Notes under the pieces: model-generated | The model's database searches: none | Told to the model about the DNA's origin: nothing | Seen by the model: only the letters and a program-made list of their open reading frames with translations | Origin: an uncultured Methylophilaceae bacterium | GTDB taxonomy: Bacteria > Pseudomonadota > Gammaproteobacteria > Burkholderiales > Methylophilaceae | Length of the DNA stretch: 64,000 nucleotides | Assembly (NCBI GenBank): GCA_903870165.1 | Contig: CAIQBW010000033.1 | Coordinates: forward strand, 62,001-126,000 | Direction of reading: 5' to 3' | Shown here: in pieces, positions 49,819 to 59,372 of the stretch | How positions within the stretch are numbered: position 1 is the first letter of the stretch | Layout: every line of letters begins with the position of its first letter | Made by a program: the position numbers and the translations under genes

Positions 49819-50379
49819 ATGTTCTCAAAACCACAAAATTCAACACTAATTGGCATGGTGCTCATCGCCTTAATTTTACTCACACGCAGCAGTCATTTTG
49901 GCACCAGCTTTCTTTTGCCTGACGCCTCCATAGCAGCGCTTTTCTTAACAGGAATGTTGATGCAAAAAGTACGTTGGTTAGCTATCGCCATCACTGTTGC
50001 ATTTGCTGTAGATTTCTACGCGCTAGACTTTGCTGGCGTTTCAGATTACTGCATGTCATTGGGCTACTGGGGCTTAATCCCAACTTATGCAATGGTGTGG
50101 GGCGTTGGTCGCTACCTTAGCAAACAAGAACAACCTTTTGCCTTAGACTTTTTTATCCCTACCGCCTGGTTATCTACTAGCTTGGCTTTTATCTTATCAA
50201 ACGCTTTTTGGTATGCTTTTTCAGACAAGGTAAACACACTTACTTTAGCTGAATTTTCTGAGCGAGTTGCTCAGTACTACACCCCATATCTGGGCTACAC
50301 AGCTTTTTACTTAGGCGTAGCTTGGATTGCTCAAGCAGCCTTAATCAAACTAGCTGTTCGCCATGGAAAAACCGCTTAA
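49819..50379 (+). CDS. Small integral membrane protein in the B12 cluster
   Basis: 186 aa with about five or six membrane segments (IGMVLIALILLTRS, AIAITVAFAVDFYALDF, FIPTAWLSTSLAFILS). The size, topology and position after a riboswitch-controlled btuB suggest an S-component-like or accessory protein for corrinoid or precursor uptake, but I do not recognise a named family with certainty (DUF6580-like is possible). It has its own ribosome site and shares 4 bases at its 3' end with the convergent phosphatase gene. Confidence 0.7.
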   Translation: MFSKPQNSTLIGMVLIALILLTRSSHFGTSFLLPDASIAALFLTGMLMQKVRWLAIAITVAFAVDFYALDFAGVSDYCMSLGYWGLIPTYAMVWGVGRYLSKQEQPFALDFFIPTAWLSTSLAFILSNAFWYAFSDKVNTLTLAEFSERVAQYYTPYLGYTAFYLGVAWIAQAALIKLAVRHGKTA

Positions 50380-50954
50380 CGGTTTACAAACTCAAGTCGC
50401 GTGACTCCTGCATCCACTGCAATGTGAGTCACGCTTCCGTAATTCAACTCTACCCGCGAGGCCTCTCGCAAAGGCAAATTTAAAGCCTCTGCCACTAAAG
50501 CCCTAATGACTCCTGCATGAGTAAAGACTAGCGCCTGTTTATTGTTTTGATATTTAGCCAAATCATATAAAAAAGCTTTAGCTCTGTGGTGTAATTCGAC
50601 ATAAGATTCCCCATTTGGCGGTGCTAGCTTAACATGTTCATCCGTCCACTCACTTACAATACCTTCTGGAATATCGCGCCAAGACTTTAATTCCCAATCT
50701 CCAAAATCAAGCTCCAACAATCGAGTATCTATCAGTGGTGATGAAAATTTAAAATGATCCACCGTCCTTTGCGCTAACTTCGCACAACGCTGAAGTGGAC
50801 TGCTAAACACCAAGGGGGTTTCCAAATGCTCAATCTTTGGAGTTAATGCCAACCACTCAGCATCGAAGCTCTCCGCTAAACCAACATCAGCTTGTCCATA
50901 GCACACACCAACTGCCACATCTGGCGTCGTATGCCTTACCAAATAAACATCCAT
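50376..50954 (-). CDS. cobC: Histidine phosphatase, alpha-ribazole phosphatase-like (CobC)
   Basis: 192 aa from the ATG at 50954 (MDVYLVRHTTPDVAVG); an upstream start at 50978 adds eight unlikely residues. The phosphohistidine motif LVRHTTP is at the start and the second histidine is in VFTHAGVIRAL. CobC removes phosphate from alpha-ribazole phosphate in the lower-ligand arm of B12. The B12 neighbourhood supports this, but a phosphoglycerate-mutase-like role remains possible. Confidence 0.75.
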   Translation of the reverse strand: MDVYLVRHTTPDVAVGVCYGQADVGLAESFDAEWLALTPKIEHLETPLVFSSPLQRCAKLAQRTVDHFKFSSPLIDTRLLELDFGDWELKSWRDIPEGIVSEWTDEHVKLAPPNGESYVELHHRAKAFLYDLAKYQNNKQALVFTHAGVIRALVAEALNLPLREASRVELNYGSVTHIAVDAGVTRLEFVNR

Positions 50955-51069
50955 TAAGCTCTCGAGTCCGCACAACATTCTGTGCGTCGATTATTGCATA
51001 AGGCAGGCATTTTCCAACAGAATCACCACAGATTTACGATTTAAGGATGCCACAATAGATTTAGTTTGC

Positions 51070-51075
51070 TATAAT
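51070..51075 (+). promoter_or_regulatory. -10 box of the tRNA-Phe promoter
   Basis: TATAAT is followed by the G/C-rich discriminator GCCGG, as in stringently controlled tRNA promoters. The tRNA 5' end lies 37 bases downstream. No clear -35 box is seen. Confidence 0.55.
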
Positions 51076-51112
51076 GCCGGTCTTTCGTGATGTGCAAACA
51101 TCAAGAATTGAT

Positions 51113-51150
51113 GGCTGGGTAGCTCAGTTGGTAGAGCAGCGGATTGAAAA
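51113..51150 (+). tRNA. tRNA-Phe(GAA), 5' half only (attachment site)
   Basis: These 38 bases match tRNA-Phe through the acceptor strand (GGCTGGG), D-arm (GCTCAGTTGGTAGAGC), 5' anticodon stem (GCGGA) and the complete loop TTGAAAA with anticodon GAA. The next bases should be TCCGC but read GCAAT, so the gene is cut exactly at the end of the anticodon loop. The 3' half is not found in the rest of the window. This marks the left junction of an integrated element. Confidence 0.9.
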
Positions 51151-51352
51151 GCAATAAAATCAGATACTTAGCACATTATTTTCAGTAGTCTACAGCCCCA
51201 AAAATTCCATAGTTACATACGCAGCGACACCGCTGGAATTCAATAAATTTCATACAAATACGACTGGCATCGGCAGAGTAATTTTGTCTTTTCGGTCGCA
51301 AAAAATCTTATCTGAAAACACAATAACTCGCATCTAATTACTGAGTGCGGCT
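51151..51352 (+). other. Element left end, non-coding
   Basis: No gene is seen. The stretch is AT-rich. A weak promoter for the integrase may be TTGTCT (51284-51289) and TTATCT (51308-51313), 18 bases apart. Confidence 0.4.
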
Positions 51353-52564
51353 ATGTCTAATCTTCAATTCTTGTTCGCTGGAAAAAACGAGCAACCTTTT
51401 ACAAATTCCAAACTACTTAACGGCAAGATAACGGTATTCAAGCGACCTAACGCTAAACCATGGCAATGCCGTTTTAAGTTATCTAATGGTCAATGGCATA
51501 CAACAACTACTGGTACTGATGATCTCGCTCAAGCTCGCATACAAGCACTGGCAATTTATGAAACGACAAAGATCAAATTAGATGCGGGACTGGCAATCAG
51601 TTCTAAAACTTTTAAGCAGCTAGCACTAGAAGAATTAGCCAATATGACTAGAGCATTAAATGCGAGCGTTGGTAAGACCACTTACATCGATTACACACAG
51701 GCAATTAACAAATATCTGATCCCATTTTTTGGCAAATATGAGATAGATAAAATCACTTTTGAAGTGATCGCTGACTTTGAATCTTGGCGAGCAGCGGAGA
51801 TGGGTAAGGTGCCAAAAGCCAGCACCAAAAAAAACCACGCTAGTGCCTATAACAGAGTGATTGCTTTAGCCAGAAACAAGGGATTGATATTACAAACTAA
51901 GGCTGTTCCATTGTTAGATGCGAGGGGTGCTAAGAGTGTGGCAAGACCTGCGTTTAATGAACAAGAAATAGATGCCATGATGACCTACATCCCAATATGG
52001 CAGAAGTCATCTTATACAGAACGCACGGCACAAATGAGAATACTTGGTGCTGCTTATGTAGAGTTTTTATTGAACACTGGCGTAAGGCACAGCACTGAAT
52101 CACTGCCACTAAGATGGAAGCATTTACAGTGGCATTGGATAGGCGCAAAGAAATATCTGCGGATATGGGTTAGTGGTAAAACAGGACCGCGCTACTTAAT
52201 TGCTAAACACGAAGTGATAGAAGTTTTTGAGCGTTTGATTACTTGGCAATGTTTGCCTTATGACAATTTGAACGCTGTGATTGATGCCAAGTTAGATAGA
52301 TTGATTTTCAGATTACCTAATGGTGAGAAGCTGAGTAACATGGAAAACATCTTTAGGAACTTGATGATCAGAAGCAAGCTGCGCGATGATCCCAGTGGCT
52401 TACATAGAACCCTTTATAGTCTCAGACATACCTATGCGACTTTGGCACTAGCCAAGGGAGTTGATATACATACGCTAGCACGCCAAATGGGCACTAGCGT
52501 AAAGATGATTGAAAATCATTACAGCAAGCTAACACCGATGATGAGTGCTGAGGACTTATCTTAG
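51353..52564 (+). CDS. Tyrosine integrase of the tRNA-Phe element
   Basis: 403 aa. An N-terminal arm-binding region (to about residue 65) is followed by the SAM-like core-binding domain (LALEELANMTRALNASVGKT) and the catalytic domain. The catalytic set is Arg in NTGVRHSTESLPLRWKHL, the YSLRHTYAT box (the first His of HxxR replaced by Tyr, common in this group), and Tyr in MIENHYSKL. It lies 203 bases from the tRNA-Phe junction and surely mediates this integration. The stop codon lies within a 31-base palindrome. Confidence 0.93.
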   Translation: MSNLQFLFAGKNEQPFTNSKLLNGKITVFKRPNAKPWQCRFKLSNGQWHTTTTGTDDLAQARIQALAIYETTKIKLDAGLAISSKTFKQLALEELANMTRALNASVGKTTYIDYTQAINKYLIPFFGKYEIDKITFEVIADFESWRAAEMGKVPKASTKKNHASAYNRVIALARNKGLILQTKAVPLLDARGAKSVARPAFNEQEIDAMMTYIPIWQKSSYTERTAQMRILGAAYVEFLLNTGVRHSTESLPLRWKHLQWHWIGAKKYLRIWVSGKTGPRYLIAKHEVIEVFERLITWQCLPYDNLNAVIDAKLDRLIFRLPNGEKLSNMENIFRNLMIRSKLRDDPSGLHRTLYSLRHTYATLALAKGVDIHTLARQMGTSVKMIENHYSKLTPMMSAEDLS

Positions 52565-52591
52565 AACCGTCCTGATTCAGGACGGTTCTAA
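52561..52591. repeat. Element palindrome, copy 1
   Basis: TTAGAACCGTCCTGA, one T, then its exact reverse complement: 15-bp arms with no mismatch. It contains the integrase stop codon. No T run follows on either strand, so it is not a classic terminator. Core shared with copies at 54654, 61422 and 62805. Confidence 0.9.
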
Positions 52592-52603
52592 ATTGACAGC
52601 TTA

Positions 52604-52630
52604 ATTCACGATATTTCACGTAGATTCACA
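52604..52630 (+). repeat. Three TTCAC repeats at exact 10-base spacing
   Basis: ATTCACG (52604), TTTCACG (52614) and ATTCACA (52624) are phased on one face of the helix, between the integrase and the rloA gene. This suits an operator for a repressor of rloAB or integrase arm-type sites. Confidence 0.5.
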
Positions 52631-52696
52631 CAATAACCATTAAAAAATGTATTATGTTCACTGTTTAAAGAGAAAAAATCTCATTAAAGGCGAAAT

Positions 52697-54040
52697 ATGT
52701 TAATAAGATTTACTATAGATAATTGGATGTCATTCAAAAATGAAGTGGCATTCTCGATGATTGCAAGCCGTGAAAGGCAGCATGGCGATCGCGTATATAA
52801 ACTCGATAAATACGGCTCAAGAATTTTACCTGTTGCTGCGATATACGGCGGAAATGCATCTGGAAAAACTAATTTTTTTAAAGCAATTCACTTCGCAAAA
52901 ACAATGATTGTAAGGGGTAGCCAGCCTGATAGCTTGATACCTGTGGAGGCATTTAGACTGGATGCCAACAGTTTCGAGAGGCCGACTAAATTCGCTTTCG
53001 AAATCCTGATTGAAGATAACATTTACGAATATAGCTTTGTGATTACAAGCAAAGAAGTAATAGAAGAAAAGCTAGTTCTCATCAAAACAACCAGTGAAAC
53101 GATATTATTTGAAAGAAAAAATGGAAAGCCTCATTTTGACTCTGCATTAGATAAAGATCAGTTTTTACATTTCGCATTTCAAGGAACTCGTGAAAATCAA
53201 TTGTTTCTTACAAACTCCGTTTCACAAAAAGTTGATAACTTCAAACCTATTTATGATTGGTTCAAAGACACTTTGGAGCTTGTAGCTCCCGATTCCAGAT
53301 TCGAGCCATTCGAACAATTTCTAGATGAATTAAATCCTTTGTACATCACAATGAACGAAATGCTATCTGAGCTTGATACAGGCATATCACATTTAGGTGG
53401 AGAGGAAATTCCTTTTGAGAATATGCCCATAGATGAGCTTCTAAGACAAAGGCTCAAAGAAGACATTAAAGAAGGTATGACAGTAAGAATAACTTCTGAG
53501 CCTATAAATGAACGATTCATAATTACTAGAAAAAATGAACAGTTAATTGCAAAGAAGTTGGTCGCATATCATTCTAAAGATGATGGAAGCGAAGCAAAAT
53601 TTGAGATCCGGCACGAGTCTGATGGCTCACAAAGAGTAATTGATCTATTGCCAGCTTTTTTAGAATTGTCACCCAAAAATTCAAACCGAGTATATGTTAT
53701 CGATGAAATTGACAGAAGTCTTCACACGCTTATGACTCAAAAACTTGTAAGTGCGTATTTAAATCGTTGCAGCAATGAAACTAGGTCACAACTTCTTATA
53801 ACCACTCATGATGTTTTATTGATGGATCAAGATTTATTAAGAAGAGATGAAATGTGGGTTGCTGAGCGTGGCAGCAATGGAGTTTCTACATTGCTTTCAT
53901 TTAGTGAATTTAAAGAGGTCAGGTATGACAAGGACATCCGAAAAAGTTACTTACAAGGCAGGTTAGGTGGAATTCCTAGGATTTTGCTATCTGGAATTTC
54001 GAGAGAGCTGCCAGAAGAAATAAATGGAGAGTTGTTTTAA
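52697..54040 (+). CDS. rloA: RloA/AbiLi-like AAA ATPase, defence
   Basis: 447 aa, an ABC/SMC-type AAA_15/AAA_21 ATPase. It opens [20 protein letters not shown], with Walker [10 protein letters not shown] at residues 51-59, a signature-like [12 protein letters not shown], Walker [14 protein letters not shown] and the H-loop TTHD. Its partner gene overlaps by one base. Pairs of this ATPase with a TOPRIM-like RloB are known as R-linked ORFs in Campylobacter and as the AbiL abortive-infection pair, and are typically found within type I RM loci, as here. PARIS is related, but its second protein belongs to a different family. Confidence 0.88.
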   Translation: MLIRFTIDNWMSFKNEVAFSMIASRERQHGDRVYKLDKYGSRILPVAAIYGGNASGKTNFFKAIHFAKTMIVRGSQPDSLIPVEAFRLDANSFERPTKFAFEILIEDNIYEYSFVITSKEVIEEKLVLIKTTSETILFERKNGKPHFDSALDKDQFLHFAFQGTRENQLFLTNSVSQKVDNFKPIYDWFKDTLELVAPDSRFEPFEQFLDELNPLYITMNEMLSELDTGISHLGGEEIPFENMPIDELLRQRLKEDIKEGMTVRITSEPINERFIITRKNEQLIAKKLVAYHSKDDGSEAKFEIRHESDGSQRVIDLLPAFLELSPKNSNRVYVIDEIDRSLHTLMTQKLVSAYLNRCSNETRSQLLITTHDVLLMDQDLLRRDEMWVAERGSNGVSTLLSFSEFKEVRYDKDIRKSYLQGRLGGIPRILLSGISRELPEEINGELF

Positions 54041-54633
54041 TGGCTCAAGTAAGAAGATCTTTCCAAAGGCAGCTAGGAGAGCGGCCTTATAAGCGAATAT
54101 TCTTACTATCTTTTGAGGGATCTAGAACGGAGCCCCAGTATTTTGCACATATTGACTCAATGTTCTCACATATTCGTATTAAGCCACTAAAAACGGGGAC
54201 AAGGACATCACCACGTGATGTATTGAAGCGATTACAAAAACATATAACAAAAGAATCTTTAAAAGAGACTGACGAGGCATGGCTGATTATAGATAGAGAT
54301 AACTGGCCTGAGAACGATATTCAAGAACTGCAAATTTGGTCTCAAAGAGCGAACAACTATAATCTTGCAATTAGTAATCCAAAATTTGAATACTGGCTTC
54401 TACTTCATTTTGAAGATGGTAATAGATTAAGTTCGGCAGCAGACTGTTGCCGAAGATTAGAAAATTATCTTCCAAACTACAACAAACATATAGATCGCAA
54501 AAAATTTGATTTAGAAAAAATAAAGTTAGCAGTAAAAAACGGAAAACTCAGAGACACGCCCCCAGCACAAAACTGGGAAGTAGATCTTGGAGTAAGTACA
54601 GTTTATAAATTAATCGAAAAAATAATTGCGTGA
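54040..54633 (+). CDS. rloB: RloB/AbiLii-like TOPRIM effector
   Basis: 197 aa. An acidic residue sits in FLLSFEGSRTEPQYFAHI and a DxD in AWLIIDRDNW, followed by NPKFEYWLLLHFED, a conserved RloB segment. The fold is TOPRIM-like, so the protein is a candidate nuclease set free or activated by the RloA ATPase on infection. Co-translated with rloA. Followed after 20 bases by palindrome copy 2. Confidence 0.86.
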   Translation: MAQVRRSFQRQLGERPYKRIFLLSFEGSRTEPQYFAHIDSMFSHIRIKPLKTGTRTSPRDVLKRLQKHITKESLKETDEAWLIIDRDNWPENDIQELQIWSQRANNYNLAISNPKFEYWLLLHFEDGNRLSSAADCCRRLENYLPNYNKHIDRKKFDLEKIKLAVKNGKLRDTPPAQNWEVDLGVSTVYKLIEKIIA

Positions 54634-54653
54634 AGCAATAACGCTTCCAAGTA

Positions 54654-54674
54654 ACCGTCCTGAATCAGGACGGT
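54654..54674. repeat. Element palindrome, copy 2
   Basis: ACCGTCCTGA, one A, TCAGGACGGT: 10-bp arms with no mismatch. It lies between the convergent ends of rloB and the short recombinase, only 7 bases from the recombinase stop. Confidence 0.9.
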
Positions 54675-54680
54675 GCAATC

Positions 54681-55247
54681 CTAAATCAACTCAACAGCAT
54701 TCCGCTTCATATCGTCATTCACATCGATGTATTGTTGCGTGACCATGATTGATTTGTGCCCAGCAAGACTTGCCAATACGCGAACACCAATCCCTTTTTG
54801 AGCTAGATTAGTAATAAAGCTACGTCTTCCACTGTGACTACTTGCGCCATTAATTCCTGCTCGCTTGTATGTCCAAAAGAACCACTGACATAAGCCATTA
54901 GGACTAAACCCAAGTCTATTGTCTGTATGAAAGAACGGCACATCTAAATGTTGTACCTTTCTTGTGGTTAGATAGCTGGCAAATTCATCTTTGAGCTTAT
55001 TTGGAATAAACACTAAACGGCCTTTATCCCCTTTTGTCTGACTAGCATTCAACCTAATCTCGTTTTTGATTGAGCCATCTTCGTTTAATACATCACGCAT
55101 TCTTAAGTTAGCAATTTCACCCACACGCATTCCTGACCAAAAACTAGTCAATATCATTGCTCGGTCTCTTAAAGCGTATTTTTTAGTGCTAATGAAACGA
55201 AGAACTTGATCTAGTTCTGATTGGGTAAATGTCTTTGCTTGTGCCAT
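54681..55247 (-). CDS. Short tyrosine recombinase, catalytic domain only
   Basis: 188 aa, FimB/FimE-sized. The active set is complete: Arg in SGMRVGEIANLRM, Lys in SQTKGDKGR, His-x-x-Arg in HSGRRSF, His in LAGHKSIMV and Tyr in QQYIDVND. There is no separate N-terminal core-binding domain. It lies on the minus strand, divergent from hsdR. It could be a second integrase of a nested element or a DNA-inverting or resolving enzyme. No inverted repeats around an invertible segment are obvious. Confidence 0.88.
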   Translation of the reverse strand: MAQAKTFTQSELDQVLRFISTKKYALRDRAMILTSFWSGMRVGEIANLRMRDVLNEDGSIKNEIRLNASQTKGDKGRLVFIPNKLKDEFASYLTTRKVQHLDVPFFHTDNRLGFSPNGLCQWFFWTYKRAGINGASSHSGRRSFITNLAQKGIGVRVLASLAGHKSIMVTQQYIDVNDDMKRNAVELI

Positions 55248-55358
55248 ATATAAATATCTCCGATAAAGAAAAGTATTTATATATTTTGTTTTCTTAGGCT
55301 TAAATGGACAACCGAAAAAGGCACTAGCGAAGAATCAATAAAATCAATTGGTTATGTT

Positions 55359-55392
55359 TCAGGTAAAGAAAATGCTAGTTTTCTTTACCTGA
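55359..55392. other. 14-bp perfect hairpin upstream of hsdR
   Basis: TCAGGTAAAGAAAA, loop TGCTAG, then the exact reverse complement. It lies between the divergent recombinase and hsdR promoters. Candidates are an operator for a dimeric regulator, a terminator of incoming transcripts or a recombinase site. The stretch around it (55248-55514) holds no gene with a start codon. Confidence 0.7.
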
Positions 55393-55514
55393 GTAATCGT
55401 ATTTGTCATTCATTTACTTCTATTTAATGAACTGCCCTGATTGGTAATCAATAGGACAAGCACTTCGATTTTGAAGTATCATTTCCCTAGCCTTTTATAA
55501 GAATAAATGTCTTT

Positions 55515-57866
55515 ATGACTGATAAGAAAAAACTTTCCGAGAGAGATATCTGTAGCAAATTCATTACACCAGCAATTTTAGAGGCTGGCTGGGATTTGCA
55601 TAGCCAAATTCGTGAAGAAGTAAGCTTCACCAAAGGCCGCATTATTGTTCGCGGTAAGCTTCATAGTCGAGGCGAGCAAAAGCGCGCTGACTATGTCCTT
55701 TATTACAAATCCAATATTCCAATCGCCGTTATTGAAGCCAAAGATAATAGCCACGGGATTGGTTCTGGTATGCAGCAAGCGCTCAATTATGCTGAAACGC
55801 TCGGTATTCCATTTGTGTTTAGCTCAAATGGTGATGGATTCTTATTACATGACAGGACAGGGCTTGCTGCTCAAACAGAACAAGAATTAGCGCTAAATAG
55901 ATTCCCATCTCCTACTGAGCTTTGGCAACGCTACTGTCAATGGAAAGGCATAGAAACAGAAAAGGCCCGTCAGACTGTCGAAATGCCATATTACGATGAT
56001 GGCACAGGGCGTGCACCAAGGTACTACCAAGCCAATGCGATTAATAATACGGTTGAGGCAGTTGCCAGAGGACAACAACGTATCTTATTAGTCATGGCAA
56101 CGGGTGTTGGTAAAACCTATACAGCCTTTCAAGTCATTTGGCGTTTATGGAAGTCGGGCACTAAAAAGCGTATTTTGTTTTTAGCAGACCGCAATATTTT
56201 AGTCGATCAAACTAAGAATAATGATTTTAAGCCCTTTGGCGCGGCAATGACTAAAATCAGTAAACGTCAAATCGACAAAAGCTATGAGATTTATCTATCT
56301 CTTTACCAAGCGGTTACTGGTAATGAGGAGGATAAAAATATATATAAGCAATTTAGCCCAGACTTCTTTGATTTGATCGTGATTGATGAATGTCACCGAG
56401 GAAGTGCGGCTGAGGATTCGGCTTGGCGTGAAGTACTTTCATATTTCAATACTGCAACGCATATTGGGTTGACCGCCACTCCTAAAGAAACGAAAGAAGT
56501 TTCTAGCATTCATTATTTCGGCGATCCTGTTTATAGCTACACTCTTAAACAAGGCATTGAAGATGGCTTTCTTGCACCATACAAAGTCGTTCGTATCGAC
56601 ATTGATAAAGACTTACAAGGATGGCGTCCGCAAGCAGGTCAGGTTGATAAAAAAGGTCAATTGATTGAAGATCGAATCTTTAATCAATCCGATATGGATA
56701 GAACCTTGGTATTGGAAAAGCGGACTGAATTAGTCGCCCAAAAAATCACCGAGTTTCTAAAAGCCACTGATCCCTTCGCTAAAACGATAGTGTTTTGTGA
56801 CGACATTGACCATGCCGAGCGAATGCGCCAAGCCTTAGTCAATCTCAATCCTGAGCGTGTAAAAGAAAATCGCAAATACGTCATGCGCATTACGGGTGAC
56901 GAAATGGAAGGTAAAGCCGAGCTGGATAACTTTATCAACCCTGAGGAGCGCTACCCTGTCATCGCAACAACATCTAAGCTGATGTCCACAGGGGTGGATG
57001 CCCAAACCTGCAAGCTAGTTGTGTTGGATCAACATATTAAATCCATGACCGAATTCAAGCAGATTATCGGCCGTGGTACGCGCATCAATGAAGATTACGA
57101 CAAATACTGGTTCACCATCATGGACTTTAAGAAAGCCACTGAGCTTTTTGCGGATAAAGACTTTGATGGAGAGCCGGTAATGATTTATGAGCCACAAGGC
57201 GGCGATTCTCCCGTTCCTCCAGATGATGTCGAAGAAAACATTGGAGAGCTAGGCAATGGCGAATCAACAGTCGGGTCAGGAGAAGGCGGTGATATCGATG
57301 AGTCAGGTAGAGTAAAATATGTGCTTGGTGATGTGACTGTTTATGTAGTTTCTGAGCGTGTTCAATATTACGGCCCTGAAGGTAAGCTGATTACAGAGTC
57401 ACTTAAAGACTATACCCGTAATGCTGTCCGTAAAGATTACGCATCGCTAGATGAATTTTTGAAGCGCTGGAGTAAAGCGGACCGTAAAGCAGCTATCCTG
57501 CATGAGCTTGAACAACATGGTGTGTTGATTGATGCCCTCGCACAAGAGGTAGGCAAAGACTTCGATGCATTTGATTTAATTTGTCATGTAGCATTTGATC
57601 AGCCACCACTGACTCGCCGTGAGCGTGCCGAGCAAGTAAAGAAACGTAGTTATTTCTCTAAATATGGCGACCAAGCGCGCAAAGTGCTAGAAAGTTTATT
57701 GGAAAAATATGCAGACACTGGCATAGAAAACATTGAAGATATCAAAGTTCTCACTTTGGCACCCTTTAGCAATATGGGTTCAGCTGTTGAGTTAGTGCAA
57801 GCCTTTGGAGGTAAGTCTGCTTACATTCAAGCCTTACATGAATTAGAACAAGAGCTTTACGCATAA
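55515..57866 (+). CDS. hsdR: Type I restriction endonuclease subunit R (HsdR)
   Basis: 783 aa, EcoEI-type size. The N-terminal PD-(D/E)xK nuclease is seen as RADYVLYYK with VIEAKD (about residues 75-78). The helicase motor follows: motif [13 protein letters not shown] (about residue 195), DECHRG (motif II), LTATPKE (motif III) and GRGTRINED (motif VI). It translocates and cuts DNA at sites not methylated by HsdM/S. It is 33 bases ahead of hsdM. All motifs are intact. Confidence 0.96.
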   Translation: MTDKKKLSERDICSKFITPAILEAGWDLHSQIREEVSFTKGRIIVRGKLHSRGEQKRADYVLYYKSNIPIAVIEAKDNSHGIGSGMQQALNYAETLGIPFVFSSNGDGFLLHDRTGLAAQTEQELALNRFPSPTELWQRYCQWKGIETEKARQTVEMPYYDDGTGRAPRYYQANAINNTVEAVARGQQRILLVMATGVGKTYTAFQVIWRLWKSGTKKRILFLADRNILVDQTKNNDFKPFGAAMTKISKRQIDKSYEIYLSLYQAVTGNEEDKNIYKQFSPDFFDLIVIDECHRGSAAEDSAWREVLSYFNTATHIGLTATPKETKEVSSIHYFGDPVYSYTLKQGIEDGFLAPYKVVRIDIDKDLQGWRPQAGQVDKKGQLIEDRIFNQSDMDRTLVLEKRTELVAQKITEFLKATDPFAKTIVFCDDIDHAERMRQALVNLNPERVKENRKYVMRITGDEMEGKAELDNFINPEERYPVIATTSKLMSTGVDAQTCKLVVLDQHIKSMTEFKQIIGRGTRINEDYDKYWFTIMDFKKATELFADKDFDGEPVMIYEPQGGDSPVPPDDVEENIGELGNGESTVGSGEGGDIDESGRVKYVLGDVTVYVVSERVQYYGPEGKLITESLKDYTRNAVRKDYASLDEFLKRWSKADRKAAILHELEQHGVLIDALAQEVGKDFDAFDLICHVAFDQPPLTRRERAEQVKKRSYFSKYGDQARKVLESLLEKYADTGIENIEDIKVLTLAPFSNMGSAVELVQAFGGKSAYIQALHELEQELYA

Positions 57867-57899
57867 CGCTTCATTAACCCCTATATTTAGAAAAACATC

Positions 57900-59369
57900 A
57901 TGAGCATTTCAAGCACCATTAAAGCTATCCAAGACATCATGCGTAAAGACGTGGGTGTCGATGGCGATGCACAACGCCTAAGCCAATTAGTATGGATGCT
58001 CTTTCTCAAGATATTTGATGACCGTGAAACCCAATGGGAGTTATTGCAAGATAACTATCAATCGCCACTGCCTGAGCAATACCGCTGGCGCAATTGGGCG
58101 GCAAATGCAGAAGGCATGACAGGGGATGAGCTAAAAACCTTTCTTGATAACGACATGTTCCCAGCCTTGCAAAAGCTAGAAGCTAAAGGTGGTGACCAGC
58201 GTGCTTATGTGATTCGCTCGGTGTTTGAAGATGCATATAACTACATGAAGTCAGGCCAGCTGATCCGTCAGGTGATTAACAAAATTCAAGAAGGCGTGGA
58301 CTTTAACAAAGCGCAAGAGCGGCACATGTTTGGTGATATGTATGAGCAGCTTTTACGCGACCTACAAGCCGCAGGCAATGCGGGCGAATTCTATACGCCA
58401 AGAGCGGTGACGGAATTTATGGTGCGTATGGCCAACCCACGCTTAGGTGAAAAGGTCATGGACCCAGCCTGTGGCACGGGTGGCTTTTTAACCTGCAGTA
58501 TTGAGCATATCCGTAGCCATGATGTAAAAACGGTAGAAGATGAAGCAGTATTGCAAAACAGCATTCACGGCGTTGAGAAAAAGCCCATGCCGCATTTGCT
58601 ATGCACCACTAACATGATTCTGCACGGTATTGATGTGCCGAGTAACATTCGTCACGACAATACCTTAGCCAGACCGCTGATTAGCTGGACACCGCAAGAG
58701 CGTGTAGATGTGATTGTTACCAACCCTCCCTTTGGCGGTAATGAAGAAGATGGCATTGAAACCAACTTTCCAGTGGCTTTTAGAACGCGCGAAACAGCTG
58801 ACCTATTTTTAGTGCTGATTATGCAACTGCTCAAATCAGGCGGTCGCGCAGCACTGGTTTTACCTGATGGCTTTTTATTTGGTGAGGGCATTAAAACCCG
58901 CATTAAAGAAAAACTACTCGAAGACTGCAATCTGCACACAGTGGTTCGCCTTCCTAATAGTGTTTTTGCGCCTTATACCCCCATTAAAACCAACTTGCTA
59001 TTTTTTACTAAAGGCACACCAACAAAGGATATTTGGTTTTATGAGCATACCCTGCCAGCAGGGGTGAAAGCTTATAACAAAGGTAAGCCGCTTAAGGTGG
59101 AAGAGTTTGAACCACTCGCCGCATGGTGGGGTAGCGCAGAGGATGGCTTTAGCGCTCGCCAAGAAACCACGCAAGCTTGGAAGGTGAGCTTAGATGAAAT
59201 TAAAGCGCGTAATTACAACCTCGATTGTAAAAACCCGCATATTGTCGAGCAGCTAAACCAAGACCCAGAAGTGCTTCTAGCCCAATATCAAAACATGCAA
59301 CAAGAGATCAGTGCACTGCGTGATGAGCTTAAGAGCATCCTCGCACAAGCTTTAAGCAGTCAAGGTTAA
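57900..59369 (+). CDS. hsdM: Type I DNA methyltransferase subunit M (HsdM)
   Basis: 489 aa. The N-terminal helical HsdM_N domain precedes the N6-adenine methylase: motif I DPACGTGGFL (about residue 188) and catalytic NPPFGG (about residue 274). It methylates one adenine in each half of a bipartite site chosen by HsdS. Follows hsdR on the same strand. Confidence 0.97.
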   Translation: MSISSTIKAIQDIMRKDVGVDGDAQRLSQLVWMLFLKIFDDRETQWELLQDNYQSPLPEQYRWRNWAANAEGMTGDELKTFLDNDMFPALQKLEAKGGDQRAYVIRSVFEDAYNYMKSGQLIRQVINKIQEGVDFNKAQERHMFGDMYEQLLRDLQAAGNAGEFYTPRAVTEFMVRMANPRLGEKVMDPACGTGGFLTCSIEHIRSHDVKTVEDEAVLQNSIHGVEKKPMPHLLCTTNMILHGIDVPSNIRHDNTLARPLISWTPQERVDVIVTNPPFGGNEEDGIETNFPVAFRTRETADLFLVLIMQLLKSGGRAALVLPDGFLFGEGIKTRIKEKLLEDCNLHTVVRLPNSVFAPYTPIKTNLLFFTKGTPTKDIWFYEHTLPAGVKAYNKGKPLKVEEFEPLAAWWGSAEDGFSARQETTQAWKVSLDEIKARNYNLDCKNPHIVEQLNQDPEVLLAQYQNMQQEISALRDELKSILAQALSSQG

Positions 59370-59372
59370 GTC

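Noticed and set aside
55262-55434. Open plus-strand frame between the recombinase and hsdR (contains KWTTEKGTSEESIKSIGY)
   Set aside because: No start codon is present in frame and the 14-bp hairpin lies within it. It may be a gene remnant, but I cannot name the source.
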